Shown piece after piece: positions 50,898-59,760 of a stretch of 64,000 nucleotides of DNA. The notes beneath the pieces were generated by a model. That model ran no database searches, had not been told where the DNA came from, and saw nothing but the letters and a program-made list of their open reading frames with translations. The position numbers were made by a program, and so were the translations under genes. Each line of letters begins with the position of its first letter. The first letter of the stretch is position 1. This DNA is from Cupriavidus basilensis OR16 (GTDB taxonomy: Bacteria > Pseudomonadota > Gammaproteobacteria > Burkholderiales > Burkholderiaceae), in the NCBI RefSeq assembly GCF_000243095.1, contig NZ_AHJE01000053.1, positions 1 to 64,000 on the forward strand. The letters run 5' to 3'.

Positions 50898-52274
50898 CTA
50901 TCGAACGCCCTCGCCGGCCAGGGCCTCTGGCTGGAAGTAGCTGGTCGGAATGCGATCGAGAAGCTTGTAGTGGTAGCGGAAGCTCGCGCTGCCGTAGTCC
51001 GGGATTGCCGCGGCAAGGTACCCGCCCGACAGCAGGTTGTAGATGCACCAGGAACTGGTCGCGTTGACAAACGGCCCCTCCGGCACCACGTAGGGCATCG
51101 CCACCTGGACACGCCAGAGCTGGCCCTGGGCATCCCAGCCCTCACCGAGCACGGCGGCCCAGGTGTCCTCGTCCAGGTAGAGCCGGCGCTTGGGCACCAC
51201 GTGGCGCTTGCCGGGCGCTAGTTCAGCCTCCACCACCCACACCCGGTGCAGCTCCCACCGCTGCGTGTCCGGATTTGCGTGATGGGGAGACAGCAGTTGT
51301 TCCACCGTGATGCCCTTCTGGTAAAGCTTGTTGTTGTTGTAAGGAATATAAAGTTCCTTCTTGCCCACCAGCTTCCAGTTGTAGCGATCCAGTTCGCCGA
51401 GGAAGATGAACGCTTCGTCGTAGTAGCTCTGGCCGGAGTTGATGTCGTCCGGAGTGTCGTAACCCAGCGTTGGTGCCTTCCTGACGCGGCGTTGCCCAGT
51501 GAGATACTCCCAGGCCTGTCGCGGTCGGTTGACCGCGTCCACCAGCAAAAACTGCGACCCTGCCTTGAGCGCCGGCTCGGTTGTGAAAATGCGCAACTGC
51601 TGCGATTCGCCCGTGAATTTCTCCGGCGATCCGCCCTTTTCATAGTACGGATACTGGGACTTGTTGTAGCCCTTGGTGGCCATGATCAGCTTGCCTTCCG
51701 GCGTGCCGACATAGTTAACAAAGTAGCTCGAGATGGTTTCCCCGGTCCATTGCAGCTTATGGTTCCACATGGCCTCATTTCCGCTCTTGGGGATCGGGAA
51801 CGGGATGCCGCCGTAGGCACCTTCCACCCACAGGCCGTTGTCCGTGGTCCTGGCGTGCGTGGCGTTGCGCAAGGTGTTGTCATAGACCCATTGGGGCGCA
51901 GCCGCCGTGCGGTGGGTCGGGTAGACATCCAGGCGAAACGACTCGGGATACTTCTGGAGCAGACCCTTCACGCCGTCGCTCAGCTTGTCCGCATACTGGG
52001 CGGCATTCTTCGCGTCGATCTTCAGGACGGGTTTCTCACCGGCGAACACGTCAGGCGGCGGGTCACCGGTCTTGTAGCCTGCGGCCACCTGCGTATAGCC
52101 GCCGGACCACGCGGGAATGCTGCCATCCCTGTTGCCTGCACGTTCCGCGCCAAACGGCGTCAGCGTGGTCTTGAGCGCGCCGGCTTCCTGCGCGCTGACC
52201 ACGGCCTGAGCGGGCTGGCCTGCGGCGAGCAAGGCCGACGCCAGCAGAGGCATCACAACGATTCGATGTTTCAT
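50898..52274 (-). CDS. DUF1329 outer-membrane/periplasmic lipoprotein-like protein
   Basis: The 458-residue protein has a signal peptide (VVMPLLASALLAAGQPAQA) and the DUF1329 hallmarks: LTPFGAERAGNRDGSIPAW near the start, PRQAWEYLTGQRRVRKAP, and ELHRVWVVEAELAPGKRHVV. DUF1329 proteins have a LolA/LolB-like fold and are encoded with DUF1302 porin-like proteins and MMPL transporters, suggesting movement of hydrophobic molecules across the envelope. Confidence 0.9.
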   Translation of the reverse strand: MKHRIVVMPLLASALLAAGQPAQAVVSAQEAGALKTTLTPFGAERAGNRDGSIPAWSGGYTQVAAGYKTGDPPPDVFAGEKPVLKIDAKNAAQYADKLSDGVKGLLQKYPESFRLDVYPTHRTAAAPQWVYDNTLRNATHARTTDNGLWVEGAYGGIPFPIPKSGNEAMWNHKLQWTGETISSYFVNYVGTPEGKLIMATKGYNKSQYPYYEKGGSPEKFTGESQQLRIFTTEPALKAGSQFLLVDAVNRPRQAWEYLTGQRRVRKAPTLGYDTPDDINSGQSYYDEAFIFLGELDRYNWKLVGKKELYIPYNNNKLYQKGITVEQLLSPHHANPDTQRWELHRVWVVEAELAPGKRHVVPKRRLYLDEDTWAAVLGEGWDAQGQLWRVQVAMPYVVPEGPFVNATSSWCIYNLLSGGYLAAAIPDYGSASFRYHYKLLDRIPTSYFQPEALAGEGVR

Positions 52275-52290
52275 GAGTGGTCTCCCGATT

Positions 52291-53952
52291 TTAGAAGGCG
52301 CGCTGGATCGTCAGTGAGACGAAGTCGCGATCCTTGAAGGACTGTCCGTACGAATACGCCTGGCTTGCCCCATTGGGCGGCGTGATTACCGTGGCTTCTG
52401 GGCCGAAGTAGTGAGTGAAGGTCAGGCCGAACCTCCACACCTGCTCGTAAATGCCGTTCAGGCCGATGCTGAGGTCTCCACCGTGACGAACCCCGAATCC
52501 GGGATTGATCACCGAGGACTTGCCGAAGAGGCCATAGCCGATGCCGATCGGCACATTGATGTCCAGCCCGCTGAGCACCTGGAAATAGGCCGGCTGGAAC
52601 ACCATGCGGATGGCTGCGGCATCCCGCGTGGCGTTGGGGTCCAGCGCGTCAGGATTACGGCTCACACCCAGGCGCCGGTTCCAGGCAATCTCGCCGATGA
52701 TGCTGCCGCCCTGCCAAAGCGCGGTCGGCGAGAGCAGATTGATCCAGGAGATCTGCGCGTGCGCGGTATCGCCCACCGGATATAGCGGATTCCCCGAGTT
52801 GTTGGCCGTCATGCCGGGCGGCACGAACACTGAGCCGCCGCGGGGCACGAGCGGCATGTTATGGCGATACGAGAACTCGCCGGCCACGTTGGCCGTGCCC
52901 AGCGTGGTCGAGAAGCTTGCCCCCGCGACCTTGATGTCTTCCGGAAATACCAGCTGATATTGCCCCAGTCTCCCCACAGCCAGATTCTGGCCGGCAAAGC
53001 TGGTGTACACCACCGGATCCTTGGCGTGGAAGTTGGCGGCATAGAGGCCCAGTTCCGAGTCCCGCCCATGCGGGCGGAAACGCATCTGGATACCGCCCTG
53101 GCCGGATGACTTCGCCTTCTGGTCCCCCACCCGGGAGAAGAAAACACCGGGGCCGGCCAGGATTCGTTCGCCACCGGCGTCCAGGATATCGACGCTCGAA
53201 AAATAGCTGCCTACGCCCGGCAGGCGGTTGCGCTCCCAGTCCAACTGGTAGTAGCCGCCCACCGCCAGGTTGGGCATCAGCTGCACCTGACCGGAGACTT
53301 GCGGCACCGGCCGGATGAGCTCCTTGAACTGTGTGTTCGGCACTGACAGCAGCTTCACCAGATCGACCGGCGACTGCGCGGCGGCAATGCCGTTGTTGCC
53401 GAAGAACAGGCTTTCGCCATAGAGCAGCGAGTGCTGGCCCAGCCTGAAGCTCACCGGCTTGCCACCGACGTCCAGCTTGCCGAAGGCAAAGGCATCGAGC
53501 AGTTCCACATCCCGGCCGTTGATGGTGCGGGTACCGCTCGGAAATTGGTCATGAGGCACCGAAGCCGCGTTCGCGGTAGCGGGCGAATCGTTATCATTGC
53601 GTCGGTTGTAGACGTCGTCATACCAGGCGGCGCCGCTCACTCGCACGCCATAGTTGCGGTAGGTGACGTCGAACTCCGAGAGCAGGTCTACCCGGTTGGA
53701 GATGAGTCCCCACTTGCGAAAGTTGCGGTCGCCGTCGTCGGTATTGACGTCGGCTGTCAGCTTCTGCGAGGGCGCCTTGACGCGCTGCGCGACGCTGTAT
53801 TTCAGTGTGTTGTCCCAGCGTATCGTCAGGTCTTCATTCTCGGTGGCAATCTGGAAGGCGTGCGCGGCCGGCGCCGACAGGGCGGCCAGGGCCAGCACCA
53901 GGGCCTCCATGCCGGGGGGCGACCCCCGCGCGGGTAGCGTCTCGGTGTTCAA
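52291..53952 (-). CDS. DUF1302 outer-membrane protein
   Basis: The 553-residue protein has a signal region (ALVLALAALSAPAAHAFQ), then EDLTIRWDNTLKYSVAQRV, and a beta-rich body ending in an aromatic residue (VSLTIQRAF): an outer-membrane barrel of the DUF1302 family. The TTG start at 53952 is supported by GAGGAG about 7 nt upstream. First gene of the DUF1302-DUF1329-YCF48-MMPL set; 16 bp separate it from DUF1329. Confidence 0.9.
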   Translation of the reverse strand: MNTETLPARGSPPGMEALVLALAALSAPAAHAFQIATENEDLTIRWDNTLKYSVAQRVKAPSQKLTADVNTDDGDRNFRKWGLISNRVDLLSEFDVTYRNYGVRVSGAAWYDDVYNRRNDNDSPATANAASVPHDQFPSGTRTINGRDVELLDAFAFGKLDVGGKPVSFRLGQHSLLYGESLFFGNNGIAAAQSPVDLVKLLSVPNTQFKELIRPVPQVSGQVQLMPNLAVGGYYQLDWERNRLPGVGSYFSSVDILDAGGERILAGPGVFFSRVGDQKAKSSGQGGIQMRFRPHGRDSELGLYAANFHAKDPVVYTSFAGQNLAVGRLGQYQLVFPEDIKVAGASFSTTLGTANVAGEFSYRHNMPLVPRGGSVFVPPGMTANNSGNPLYPVGDTAHAQISWINLLSPTALWQGGSIIGEIAWNRRLGVSRNPDALDPNATRDAAAIRMVFQPAYFQVLSGLDINVPIGIGYGLFGKSSVINPGFGVRHGGDLSIGLNGIYEQVWRFGLTFTHYFGPEATVITPPNGASQAYSYGQSFKDRDFVSLTIQRAF

Positions 53953-54001
53953 GTCAGTCTCCTCGTATGTTTTTTTGTTTTGTGCTGCGGCTCGTTGCCT
54001 G

Positions 54002-55066
54002 TCAGCCGTGCTGCTCGCTGGGATGCACCCCGTACAGGCTGGTCTCCAGCAGCACCGAGGCCTCCAGTGCCGCCGGCGTGAGGCGCAGCGTCGGGCGCGT
54101 TTCCAGCAACCACGCCAGATAGCCCTCCTCGACCTGCTCGCTCGGCCCCTGGTGGATCACCCCCTTTGGCACGATGCTCACCGTGCCCGGTTCGGAGACC
54201 TCGCCCCAGGCGCCCGGCCCGCGATGGTAGAAAACCACCTCGTCGAAGTCCGCGTTGACATGAATGGGCGGGCGCTGAGTGATGCGTGCACTCAGCGTGT
54301 AGAGCATCACTTGGCCATCGTCAGAGGTCAGGAACTGGAACGGTGGCCCGCCGTGCGGCAGGTAGGTGCCCACCTGCACGTTGGCGAGGTTCAGCTTCCA
54401 GACCGGCGCGCTGCCATACACGTGCGCCATTGCGGCCAGCGGGTCCTGCGGCAGGCGGTAGATGGTTGGGCCGTCTTCAGCCTTGAGCACGAGCGTGGTC
54501 TCGCCTTCTCCCGGCACCGGCGCTTCGATCCGTGGGTAGTGGACATCGCGCGCGATGTTGATCATGCCGGACGATGTCTGCGGGTTCAGCCGCAGCGGCG
54601 AAGCGCTTTCCAGGATGAAGCTCTGGGTGGGCCCGGACAGCGGCGTGATACGGTAGGCGACGGAACGTGGAATGCAGACGAAATCGCCCGCACTGGCCAC
54701 CAGAACCCCGCAGTCGGTTTCGAACTTCAGTTCGCCGTGATGGACGAAATGCAGTTCATCGGCCTCCACGTTGCGAACCACGTAAGGCATCGGCAGCGAC
54801 AGGCTGACCACGCTCAGGTACACGCCGCCACGCGACCGCGCCACCTGCAGCGGCAGCACCGAGGGGTCATCGCTACCCGGCGCAGCCAGCTTGCCGATCT
54901 GGAAGCGCCGTGGCACATGGAGTCCCTGCGCCGACAGGTAAGCCGGTGCATAGTGCGGCCGGACTACCATCGACGAAGCGCCGTTGAAACCGTCGCGCGT
55001 CCACAGTTCGCTGTGCCCTTCCCCCTCGCCGTTTTCCTGCGCCGGTCCGAATCGATCGTCTCTCAC
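54002..55066 (-). CDS. Homogentisate-1,2-dioxygenase-like cupin
   Basis: The 354-residue protein resembles the HGD fold: NVEADELHFVHHGELKFETD, GDFVCIPRSVAYRITP, then FDEVVFYHRGPGAWG and VSIVPKGVIHQGPS in the C-terminal half, positions that hold the Fe-binding His and Glu in the family. It is shorter than true HGD (about 440). The start is GTG 55066, since AAGGAG lies 6 nt upstream; the ATG at 55102 lacks one. It could cleave a homogentisate-like or gentisate-like ring. It is divergent from MarR, with a palindrome between them. Confidence 0.8.
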   Translation of the reverse strand: MRDDRFGPAQENGEGEGHSELWTRDGFNGASSMVVRPHYAPAYLSAQGLHVPRRFQIGKLAAPGSDDPSVLPLQVARSRGGVYLSVVSLSLPMPYVVRNVEADELHFVHHGELKFETDCGVLVASAGDFVCIPRSVAYRITPLSGPTQSFILESASPLRLNPQTSSGMINIARDVHYPRIEAPVPGEGETTLVLKAEDGPTIYRLPQDPLAAMAHVYGSAPVWKLNLANVQVGTYLPHGGPPFQFLTSDDGQVMLYTLSARITQRPPIHVNADFDEVVFYHRGPGAWGEVSEPGTVSIVPKGVIHQGPSEQVEEGYLAWLLETRPTLRLTPAALEASVLLETSLYGVHPSEQHG

Positions 55067-55121
55067 GCTAGTCTCCTTCTCAAACAGTTGGTTGTTGATC
55101 ATCCATCACTATGGTTCGAAC

Positions 55122-55139
55122 GCGGATGATTTCATCCGC
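55122..55139. promoter_or_regulatory. 18-bp palindrome between HGD-like and MarR genes, candidate MarR operator
   Basis: GCGGATGA-TT-TCATCCGC is a perfect inverted repeat lying 55 bp upstream of the HGD-like GTG and 75 bp upstream of the MarR ATG; size and symmetry suit a MarR dimer. Confidence 0.6.
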
Positions 55140-55213
55140 TTGCATCTACACGGCTAGTGGTAAACTCGCCCCGCCCCATCAACCGCAATCACCCGCAGGA
55201 TGCGGATATACCC

Positions 55214-55753
55214 ATGACCGGAATACCGAAAAGCAGGAAGAACCGTCCGACGCAGCCCGAAGCCCCAGCCACGCTCGCACCTGCTGTCCGGTCTGTGTTC
55301 GACACGCTTGGCCGCAGCATTGCCTGGCATATTCGCGATCTCCACCGTCTGTTCACGAGCCATCTCCAGTCCCTGGTATCCCGCGAGGGCGCCGCCGTAG
55401 GTCATTGGTACTACCTGCGCGTGCTGGCGGAGCAGAATGGGCTCACGCAACTGGAACTGAGCCGGCGCGTCGGCCTCGCCGCAACGACTTCCGTGCCCGC
55501 GCTCGACAACATGGAGAAGCAGGGCCTGGTCAAGCGCGTGCGCGACACCGAAGATCGCCGCCGCAGCTTCGTCTTCATCACCGACAAGGGTCGCGCCCTG
55601 CTGGACGAGCTCATGCCGTCGATCACTGCCCTGCTGGAGCATGCCGTCACCGGCGTCTCCGAACGCGACCTGAAGACCTTCCAGAAGGTTTTGGTGCAGA
55701 TCCAGGAAAATCTCTCCACGGCAGCCCCCGAGCTCACCGATGTAAACGATTGA
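55214..55753 (+). CDS. MarR-family transcriptional regulator
   Basis: The 179-residue protein has the MarR winged helix: VGHWYYLRVLAEQNGLTQLE, LSRRVGLAATTSVPALDNME, KRVRDTEDRRRSFVFITDKG. The ATG at 55214 is preferred; a GTG at 55157 would add 19 residues. It sits between the HGD-like gene (divergent) and the decarboxylase-like operon (convergent, 8 bp gap), and probably represses both or the HGD-like gene alone. Confidence 0.88.
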   Translation: MTGIPKSRKNRPTQPEAPATLAPAVRSVFDTLGRSIAWHIRDLHRLFTSHLQSLVSREGAAVGHWYYLRVLAEQNGLTQLELSRRVGLAATTSVPALDNMEKQGLVKRVRDTEDRRRSFVFITDKGRALLDELMPSITALLEHAVTGVSERDLKTFQKVLVQIQENLSTAAPELTDVND

Positions 55754-55761
55754 AGCCCCTG

Positions 55762-56754
55762 TCAGACCCGGTGGACCTCGAAGGTGGAGGGATGCAGCAA
55801 CTCCTCCAGCCGCACCCGGCGCGGCGACAACCCCTGCGCATGGTGATGGGCCAGGAAGGTATCCAGCGTCGCCGCATTGCGCGCGACACCGTAGCTCCAG
55901 TAGTCCTCGCCCATCAGCGCCTGCATGGCCTGCATCGTTTCCTGTGCAAACGGCAGGGTGACCGCCGACGCTGCAATCTCCGCCAGGCTCGTCATGGCCA
56001 TTGCCTTGGCTCGCTCGAACGCCTTCTGCAGCGCCGCCGGCAGCCACGGATGCGCCTGCACCAGCTCGCGGCGCACGCCAAGCAAGTGCATGATCGGAAA
56101 GATGCCGGTGCGCCGGTAGTAATCGCTCGCGGCACGAATCGGGTCGGTGAAGAGCCGGCCAACCTGCGCATGCCCCTGCGTCCAGCACGATGGCGGCCGG
56201 GGCGCGATCAGCGCGTCGATCTCGCCGGTCGCCAGCATGCCGTTGAGCGTGGCGCCGTCCGCGGCGCTTTCTAGCCGGATGTCCGCAGGCAGCGCCAGGT
56301 TGATCTTCTCCAGCCGCCCGGGTTGCTCTTCTCCGCCACGCACCCACTGCAGCTCCGACGGCCGCACCCCGTGGTCCTCCTCCAGCATGGCGCGCACCCA
56401 CACACAGGCGGTGAGCTGGTATTCGGGCACGCCGACGCGCCGCCCGCGCAGGTCCGCCGGATCGCGGATGCCCCGGTCCGTGCGCACGTAGATCGCCGTA
56501 TGCCGGAACGCGCGCGACAGGAACACCGGCACGCCGACATAGGGGCACTCGCCGCGCGCCGTCTTGACGGTGAAGCTGCTCAGCGACAGTTCACAGACAT
56601 CGAACTCTGCGTGCCGGAAGGCACGGAAGAAGATTTCCTCGGGGTCGAGCGTCAGGAAGACAGGATTGACGCCGTCGATTGGTACCTTGCCGTCCAGTAG
56701 CGGACGGGTGCGGTCATAGTCGCCCATCGCCAGGGATAGATTCAGCTTGCTCAT
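55762..56754 (-). CDS. 4,5-dihydroxyphthalate-decarboxylase-like protein
   Basis: The 330-residue protein opens KLNLSLAMGDYDRTRPLLDG, then EEIFFRAFRHAEFDVCELSL and RGRRVGVPEYQLTACVWVRA, the pattern of 4,5-dihydroxyphthalate decarboxylase (a periplasmic-binding-protein-fold enzyme) and close relatives of other function. No signal peptide is present, which favours an enzyme over a transporter receptor. It would decarboxylate a dihydroxy aromatic acid. Start 56754 (MSKLNL) follows 23 bp after copy B of the uncharacterised gene. No phthalate dioxygenase is present here. Confidence 0.78.
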   Translation of the reverse strand: MSKLNLSLAMGDYDRTRPLLDGKVPIDGVNPVFLTLDPEEIFFRAFRHAEFDVCELSLSSFTVKTARGECPYVGVPVFLSRAFRHTAIYVRTDRGIRDPADLRGRRVGVPEYQLTACVWVRAMLEEDHGVRPSELQWVRGGEEQPGRLEKINLALPADIRLESAADGATLNGMLATGEIDALIAPRPPSCWTQGHAQVGRLFTDPIRAASDYYRRTGIFPIMHLLGVRRELVQAHPWLPAALQKAFERAKAMAMTSLAEIAASAVTLPFAQETMQAMQALMGEDYWSYGVARNAATLDTFLAHHHAQGLSPRRVRLEELLHPSTFEVHRV

Positions 56755-56777
56755 GGTGTGCTCGTCTTTGCTTTCGC

Positions 56778-57458
56778 CTACGCCTCTCGGGCGCCCCTGA
56801 CACAGAGGTTCTTCCACCGCCCGGTGGCGCCCTGCCCGTGGTTGGACACGCTGCCCCGCCCTGCCATGGCAGGCTTGAGCGTGAACAGGCCGAGCGCCGG
56901 CACCACGCACTCCACATCCGCGGCGAGCAGGCGCGTGGCGTAGATGGGCTTGCCGTCCACATGCCATTCGCAGGTGCGCGCCCCCCGGTCGATGGTAATC
57001 TCGTAGCGGTGGAACTCCCCCGGATGGTTCTGCGCAACCAGCGGCGACTGCACGATATGCAGCCAGTCGCCCCCCGGTGGCGTCACGCCCGGGATGGGCA
57101 GCCGCTCATGGACCACGCCGATGCGCGTGGCGGAGATGATGAAGTCGAAGACCAGGCCGTTGGCCAGGTCACAGACGTTGAACCCCGCAAAACCGTCAAA
57201 CAGGTCACCCGGGTTGCCGTTGTGATTTTCGCAGGCCATCTCGCAGCCGATGGTGACGGCCCCGTCGCGGGTGATTTGCAGCGGCGCGTGCATCGCCAGG
57301 AAGTGCTTGGGGTTGTCAAACATCGGCACATGGTCATGGCGCCTCGCCGGCTCCTCGTATTTCCACATGCCACCATCGGGCATCGGCATTTCCAGCACGC
57401 CCCACAGGCTGGGGTCGGGGGCGCCGGAGCTGAAGGTGTCCAGCGGACGGGCGTTCAT
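56778..57458 (-). CDS. Uncharacterised protein, possibly DUF6081 family, copy B
   Basis: The 226-residue protein shares MACENHNGNPGDLFDGF, LVFDFIISATRIGVVHERL, GDWLHIVQSPLVAQNHPGEF and SNHGQGATGRWKN with copy A (45641-46363). Between WKYEEP and HDHVPMFDNP it has about 18 residues fewer than copy A, which may be an in-frame deletion at about 57347. The start overlaps the BKACE stop as ATGA, so the two are coupled. Function unknown; its steady pairing with catabolic genes suggests it handles an aromatic or lipid intermediate. Confidence 0.72.
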   Translation of the reverse strand: MNARPLDTFSSGAPDPSLWGVLEMPMPDGGMWKYEEPARRHDHVPMFDNPKHFLAMHAPLQITRDGAVTIGCEMACENHNGNPGDLFDGFAGFNVCDLANGLVFDFIISATRIGVVHERLPIPGVTPPGGDWLHIVQSPLVAQNHPGEFHRYEITIDRGARTCEWHVDGKPIYATRLLAADVECVVPALGLFTLKPAMAGRGSVSNHGQGATGRWKNLCVRGAREA

Positions 57459-58336
57459 GCGCGCTCCCCCGTCACCGCGGCGGCCTGACCTGAGCGAGCG
57501 GGCTTGCCGATCATGCGGCGGTAGCCGTCGGCGCTGGCCGGCCGGCGCCCGTGCAGCGCAGCGATATCGCGGGCCATCCGGAACATCTCCAGGTTGTCCC
57601 GGAGGCGCGCATCGCTGTTCGGGTACTTCCAGGGCGTGTCTTCCGTGCCGACCCGGATGTTCAGGCCCAGCATGGTCGCCAGTGTCGTCATGTAGAGCGT
57701 GGCTCGGCCGGCAGCACACACTGTGATGGCGGAGGTGGGATCGATCTGGCGGATCTGGTCCACCATCATGAACATGTGGCGAGCCTTGCGCTTGGCCAGT
57801 TCAATCTCGCCGGAGCTATGGATCACGATTTCCGGCTTGACCCCATGCTGCTCCAGCGCCTGCACGGCAGGCACCATGAACGCATCCGGATGGCCGGCAG
57901 CGCAAGGCGCCACTTCGGCCAACCCTTCCCTGGCCGGGCTCATGCAGATGTCAAAGGTGCTGCCGTTTAGTACATTCAGGTTGGCCACGAAGTCCCAGCC
58001 GAAGCGCGCGCGCAGCGGATCCAGTACCGCGCTGTAGGCTTCCACCGGTGGTACGTCCCGGTCCAGCCGGCGGCCCTTGTGATCGGTCACCATCGAGAAA
58101 TCGATATGCACGCCGCAGGCGCCAGCCTCGATCACCTCGGAGGCGGCATCCACATAGGCTTCGATGGAAGTCGGATGCCCTTCTTCCTGGCTATCGCTGA
58201 ATCGACCCGACACCGCCACATTGATGGCGATCTCCGTGGGTACATCCCACTTCGGCTGCAGCTCCGCCCCGGCCACGAACTGATAGTCTTCCATTTCGCG
58301 TTTGGCCGCTTCCCACAACGAAATTCCTTCTTGCAT
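57455..58336 (-). CDS. BKACE family (beta-keto acid cleavage) enzyme
   Basis: The 293-residue protein is of the DUF849/3-keto-5-aminohexanoate-cleavage family: TEIAINVAVSGRFSDSQEEG (family-typical start), EVIEAGACGVHIDFSMVTDH, KPEIVIHSSGEIELAKRKA and LNIRVGTEDTPWKYPN. BKACE enzymes condense a beta-keto acid with acetyl-CoA and release a CoA ester plus acetoacetate. Start 58336 has GAGGAA upstream. It precedes copy B and the decarboxylase-like gene, so the three probably act in sequence on a ring-cleavage product or side chain. Confidence 0.88.
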   Translation of the reverse strand: MQEGISLWEAAKREMEDYQFVAGAELQPKWDVPTEIAINVAVSGRFSDSQEEGHPTSIEAYVDAASEVIEAGACGVHIDFSMVTDHKGRRLDRDVPPVEAYSAVLDPLRARFGWDFVANLNVLNGSTFDICMSPAREGLAEVAPCAAGHPDAFMVPAVQALEQHGVKPEIVIHSSGEIELAKRKARHMFMMVDQIRQIDPTSAITVCAAGRATLYMTTLATMLGLNIRVGTEDTPWKYPNSDARLRDNLEMFRMARDIAALHGRRPASADGYRRMIGKPARSGQAAAVTGERA

Positions 58337-58351
58337 TTGTCTTCCTCTCAT

Positions 58352-58369
58352 TTGGTTTGATTGGTTTGA
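58352..58369. repeat. 9-bp tandem duplication upstream of the BKACE gene
   Basis: TTGGTTTGA occurs twice head to tail 16 bp upstream of the BKACE start, in the presumed 5' leader, followed by an AT-rich stretch to about 58425. Confidence 0.8.
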
Positions 58370-58446
58370 TTGTTAGAAATACTTCGATACAAAATAATAC
58401 GATTCCGCATTAATTAATCACGGACCGCAACGTGACCGGCACCGGC

Positions 58447-59760
58447 TCACGTAGTTGCGCCCTCCTTCGCCAGCGCCAGCGAGAAGATCAGTGCCGCCGC
58501 CAACAAGGGCGCCGCCAGTGCGATTGAATAGATAGGTCGCGACCATCCCGCCGCGATGAGCAGCCCCGCCAGGTATGGCCCGGCTGTACCGCCCAGGCGG
58601 CCGAAGCCCAGCGCCAGTCCCGTGCCGGTGGTGCGCACGTCCGGCGAGAACATGCGCGGAGCGAGTGCGTTCAGGCAGGCCACGGCACCAGTGATCAGGA
58701 AGCCGATCAGCGCAGTCGCCGCGAACAGGCCGGGCGAGGATGCCGACATGAAGCCAAACCATGCCACCGACAGGAAACACAGGCTCAGGTAGGCGACCGA
58801 TATTCGCCGCAGCCCGTAGCGCCCCGTCAACCAGCCCAACACGATGCCGCCAATCACGCCGGCCAGGTTCATGACGACTGCGCCGGAGATGCCGCTCTGC
58901 ACGCTCATTCCCATATCGACCAGGATCTTGGGCGTCCAGCTAAGCAGAAAGTAGTTGGTAAGCATGACCAGCAGATAGCAGGCGCAGGTCAGAACAGTGG
59001 CCCTGCGCAATTCGGCCTGGAACAGCGTCCTAATCGCAGAGCGCGCCTGCGCGTGGGCCGGCTTGGCCGGGAGTTCGCGCAACGCTGGCTGTCCGAGCTT
59101 GCGCAATACCCCGTTGAGCCTGTCGAGGGCATGGCGCGGCTGGCGCATCGCAAGAATATCGAGGGACTCCGGCAGCCAGATCACTGCAACCGGCACCATC
59201 AGTGCGGACAGGACCCCGCCGGCCAGGAACGCCGCGCGCCAGCCGTAGTTGCCGATCAGGAATCCGGAAACCGCGCCGCCAAGGATGGCGCCCACCGCGT
59301 AGCCAACCGTAGTCATGCTCAACGCCAGGTCTCGCCGCCGCGCCGATGCATACTCGGCAACCAGCGTGTTGATGCCCGGGATGATGCCGCCCACGCCAAG
59401 GCCAGTGACCAAGCGCAGCGCCGCAAGTTGCCACACGTTCCGGGCAGCGGCCGAGGCAAGCATAGTTGCACTGACCAACACCAAACAGCCGAGCACAATC
59501 GGGCGGCGCCCGATCCTGTCGCCAAAGGGCGCGATCAGGACCGAGCCGATCGCCATGCCAGCAAGGCTTGCACTTAGCAAGAAGCCGAGTGCAGTCGGCC
59601 GCAGCCCCCACTCCCGTGCAATGGACGGCGCAGTGAAGGCCGAGGCCAGCGCGTCAAAGCCGTCCAGCACGTTGATGGCGATGCAGATGGCGACCACGAT
59701 GAACTGGAACGGCAACATCGCCTGGCGCCGCAGCGTCGTGCCAATGTCATCGGTCATCAT
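58447..59760 (-). CDS. MFS aromatic-acid/H+ symporter (AAHS type)
   Basis: The 437-residue protein has twelve membrane segments and the AAHS start (INVLDGFDALASAFTAPSI), the loop 2-3 MFS motif (APFGDRIGRRPIVLG) and the second copy (GWLTGRYGLRRISVAY). The Asp of DGFD is needed for transport in this family. It overlaps the hydroxylase gene by 4 bp and probably imports 3-hydroxybenzoate, gentisate or a related acid. Confidence 0.9.
   Translation of the reverse strand: MMTDDIGTTLRRQAMLPFQFIVVAICIAINVLDGFDALASAFTAPSIAREWGLRPTALGFLLSASLAGMAIGSVLIAPFGDRIGRRPIVLGCLVLVSATMLASAAARNVWQLAALRLVTGLGVGGIIPGINTLVAEYASARRRDLALSMTTVGYAVGAILGGAVSGFLIGNYGWRAAFLAGGVLSALMVPVAVIWLPESLDILAMRQPRHALDRLNGVLRKLGQPALRELPAKPAHAQARSAIRTLFQAELRRATVLTCACYLLVMLTNYFLLSWTPKILVDMGMSVQSGISGAVVMNLAGVIGGIVLGWLTGRYGLRRISVAYLSLCFLSVAWFGFMSASSPGLFAATALIGFLITGAVACLNALAPRMFSPDVRTTGTGLALGFGRLGGTAGPYLAGLLIAAGWSRPIYSIALAAPLLAAALIFSLALAKEGATT

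Noticed and set aside
52291..53952. Antisense plus-strand frames over DUF1302 as genes
   Set aside because: No domain similarity and strong coding signal for the barrel protein on the other strand.
57459..57719. 87-residue N-terminal extension of copy B
   Set aside because: It is the antisense-free out-of-frame shadow of the BKACE gene; the ATGA overlap at 57455-57458 fixes the start.
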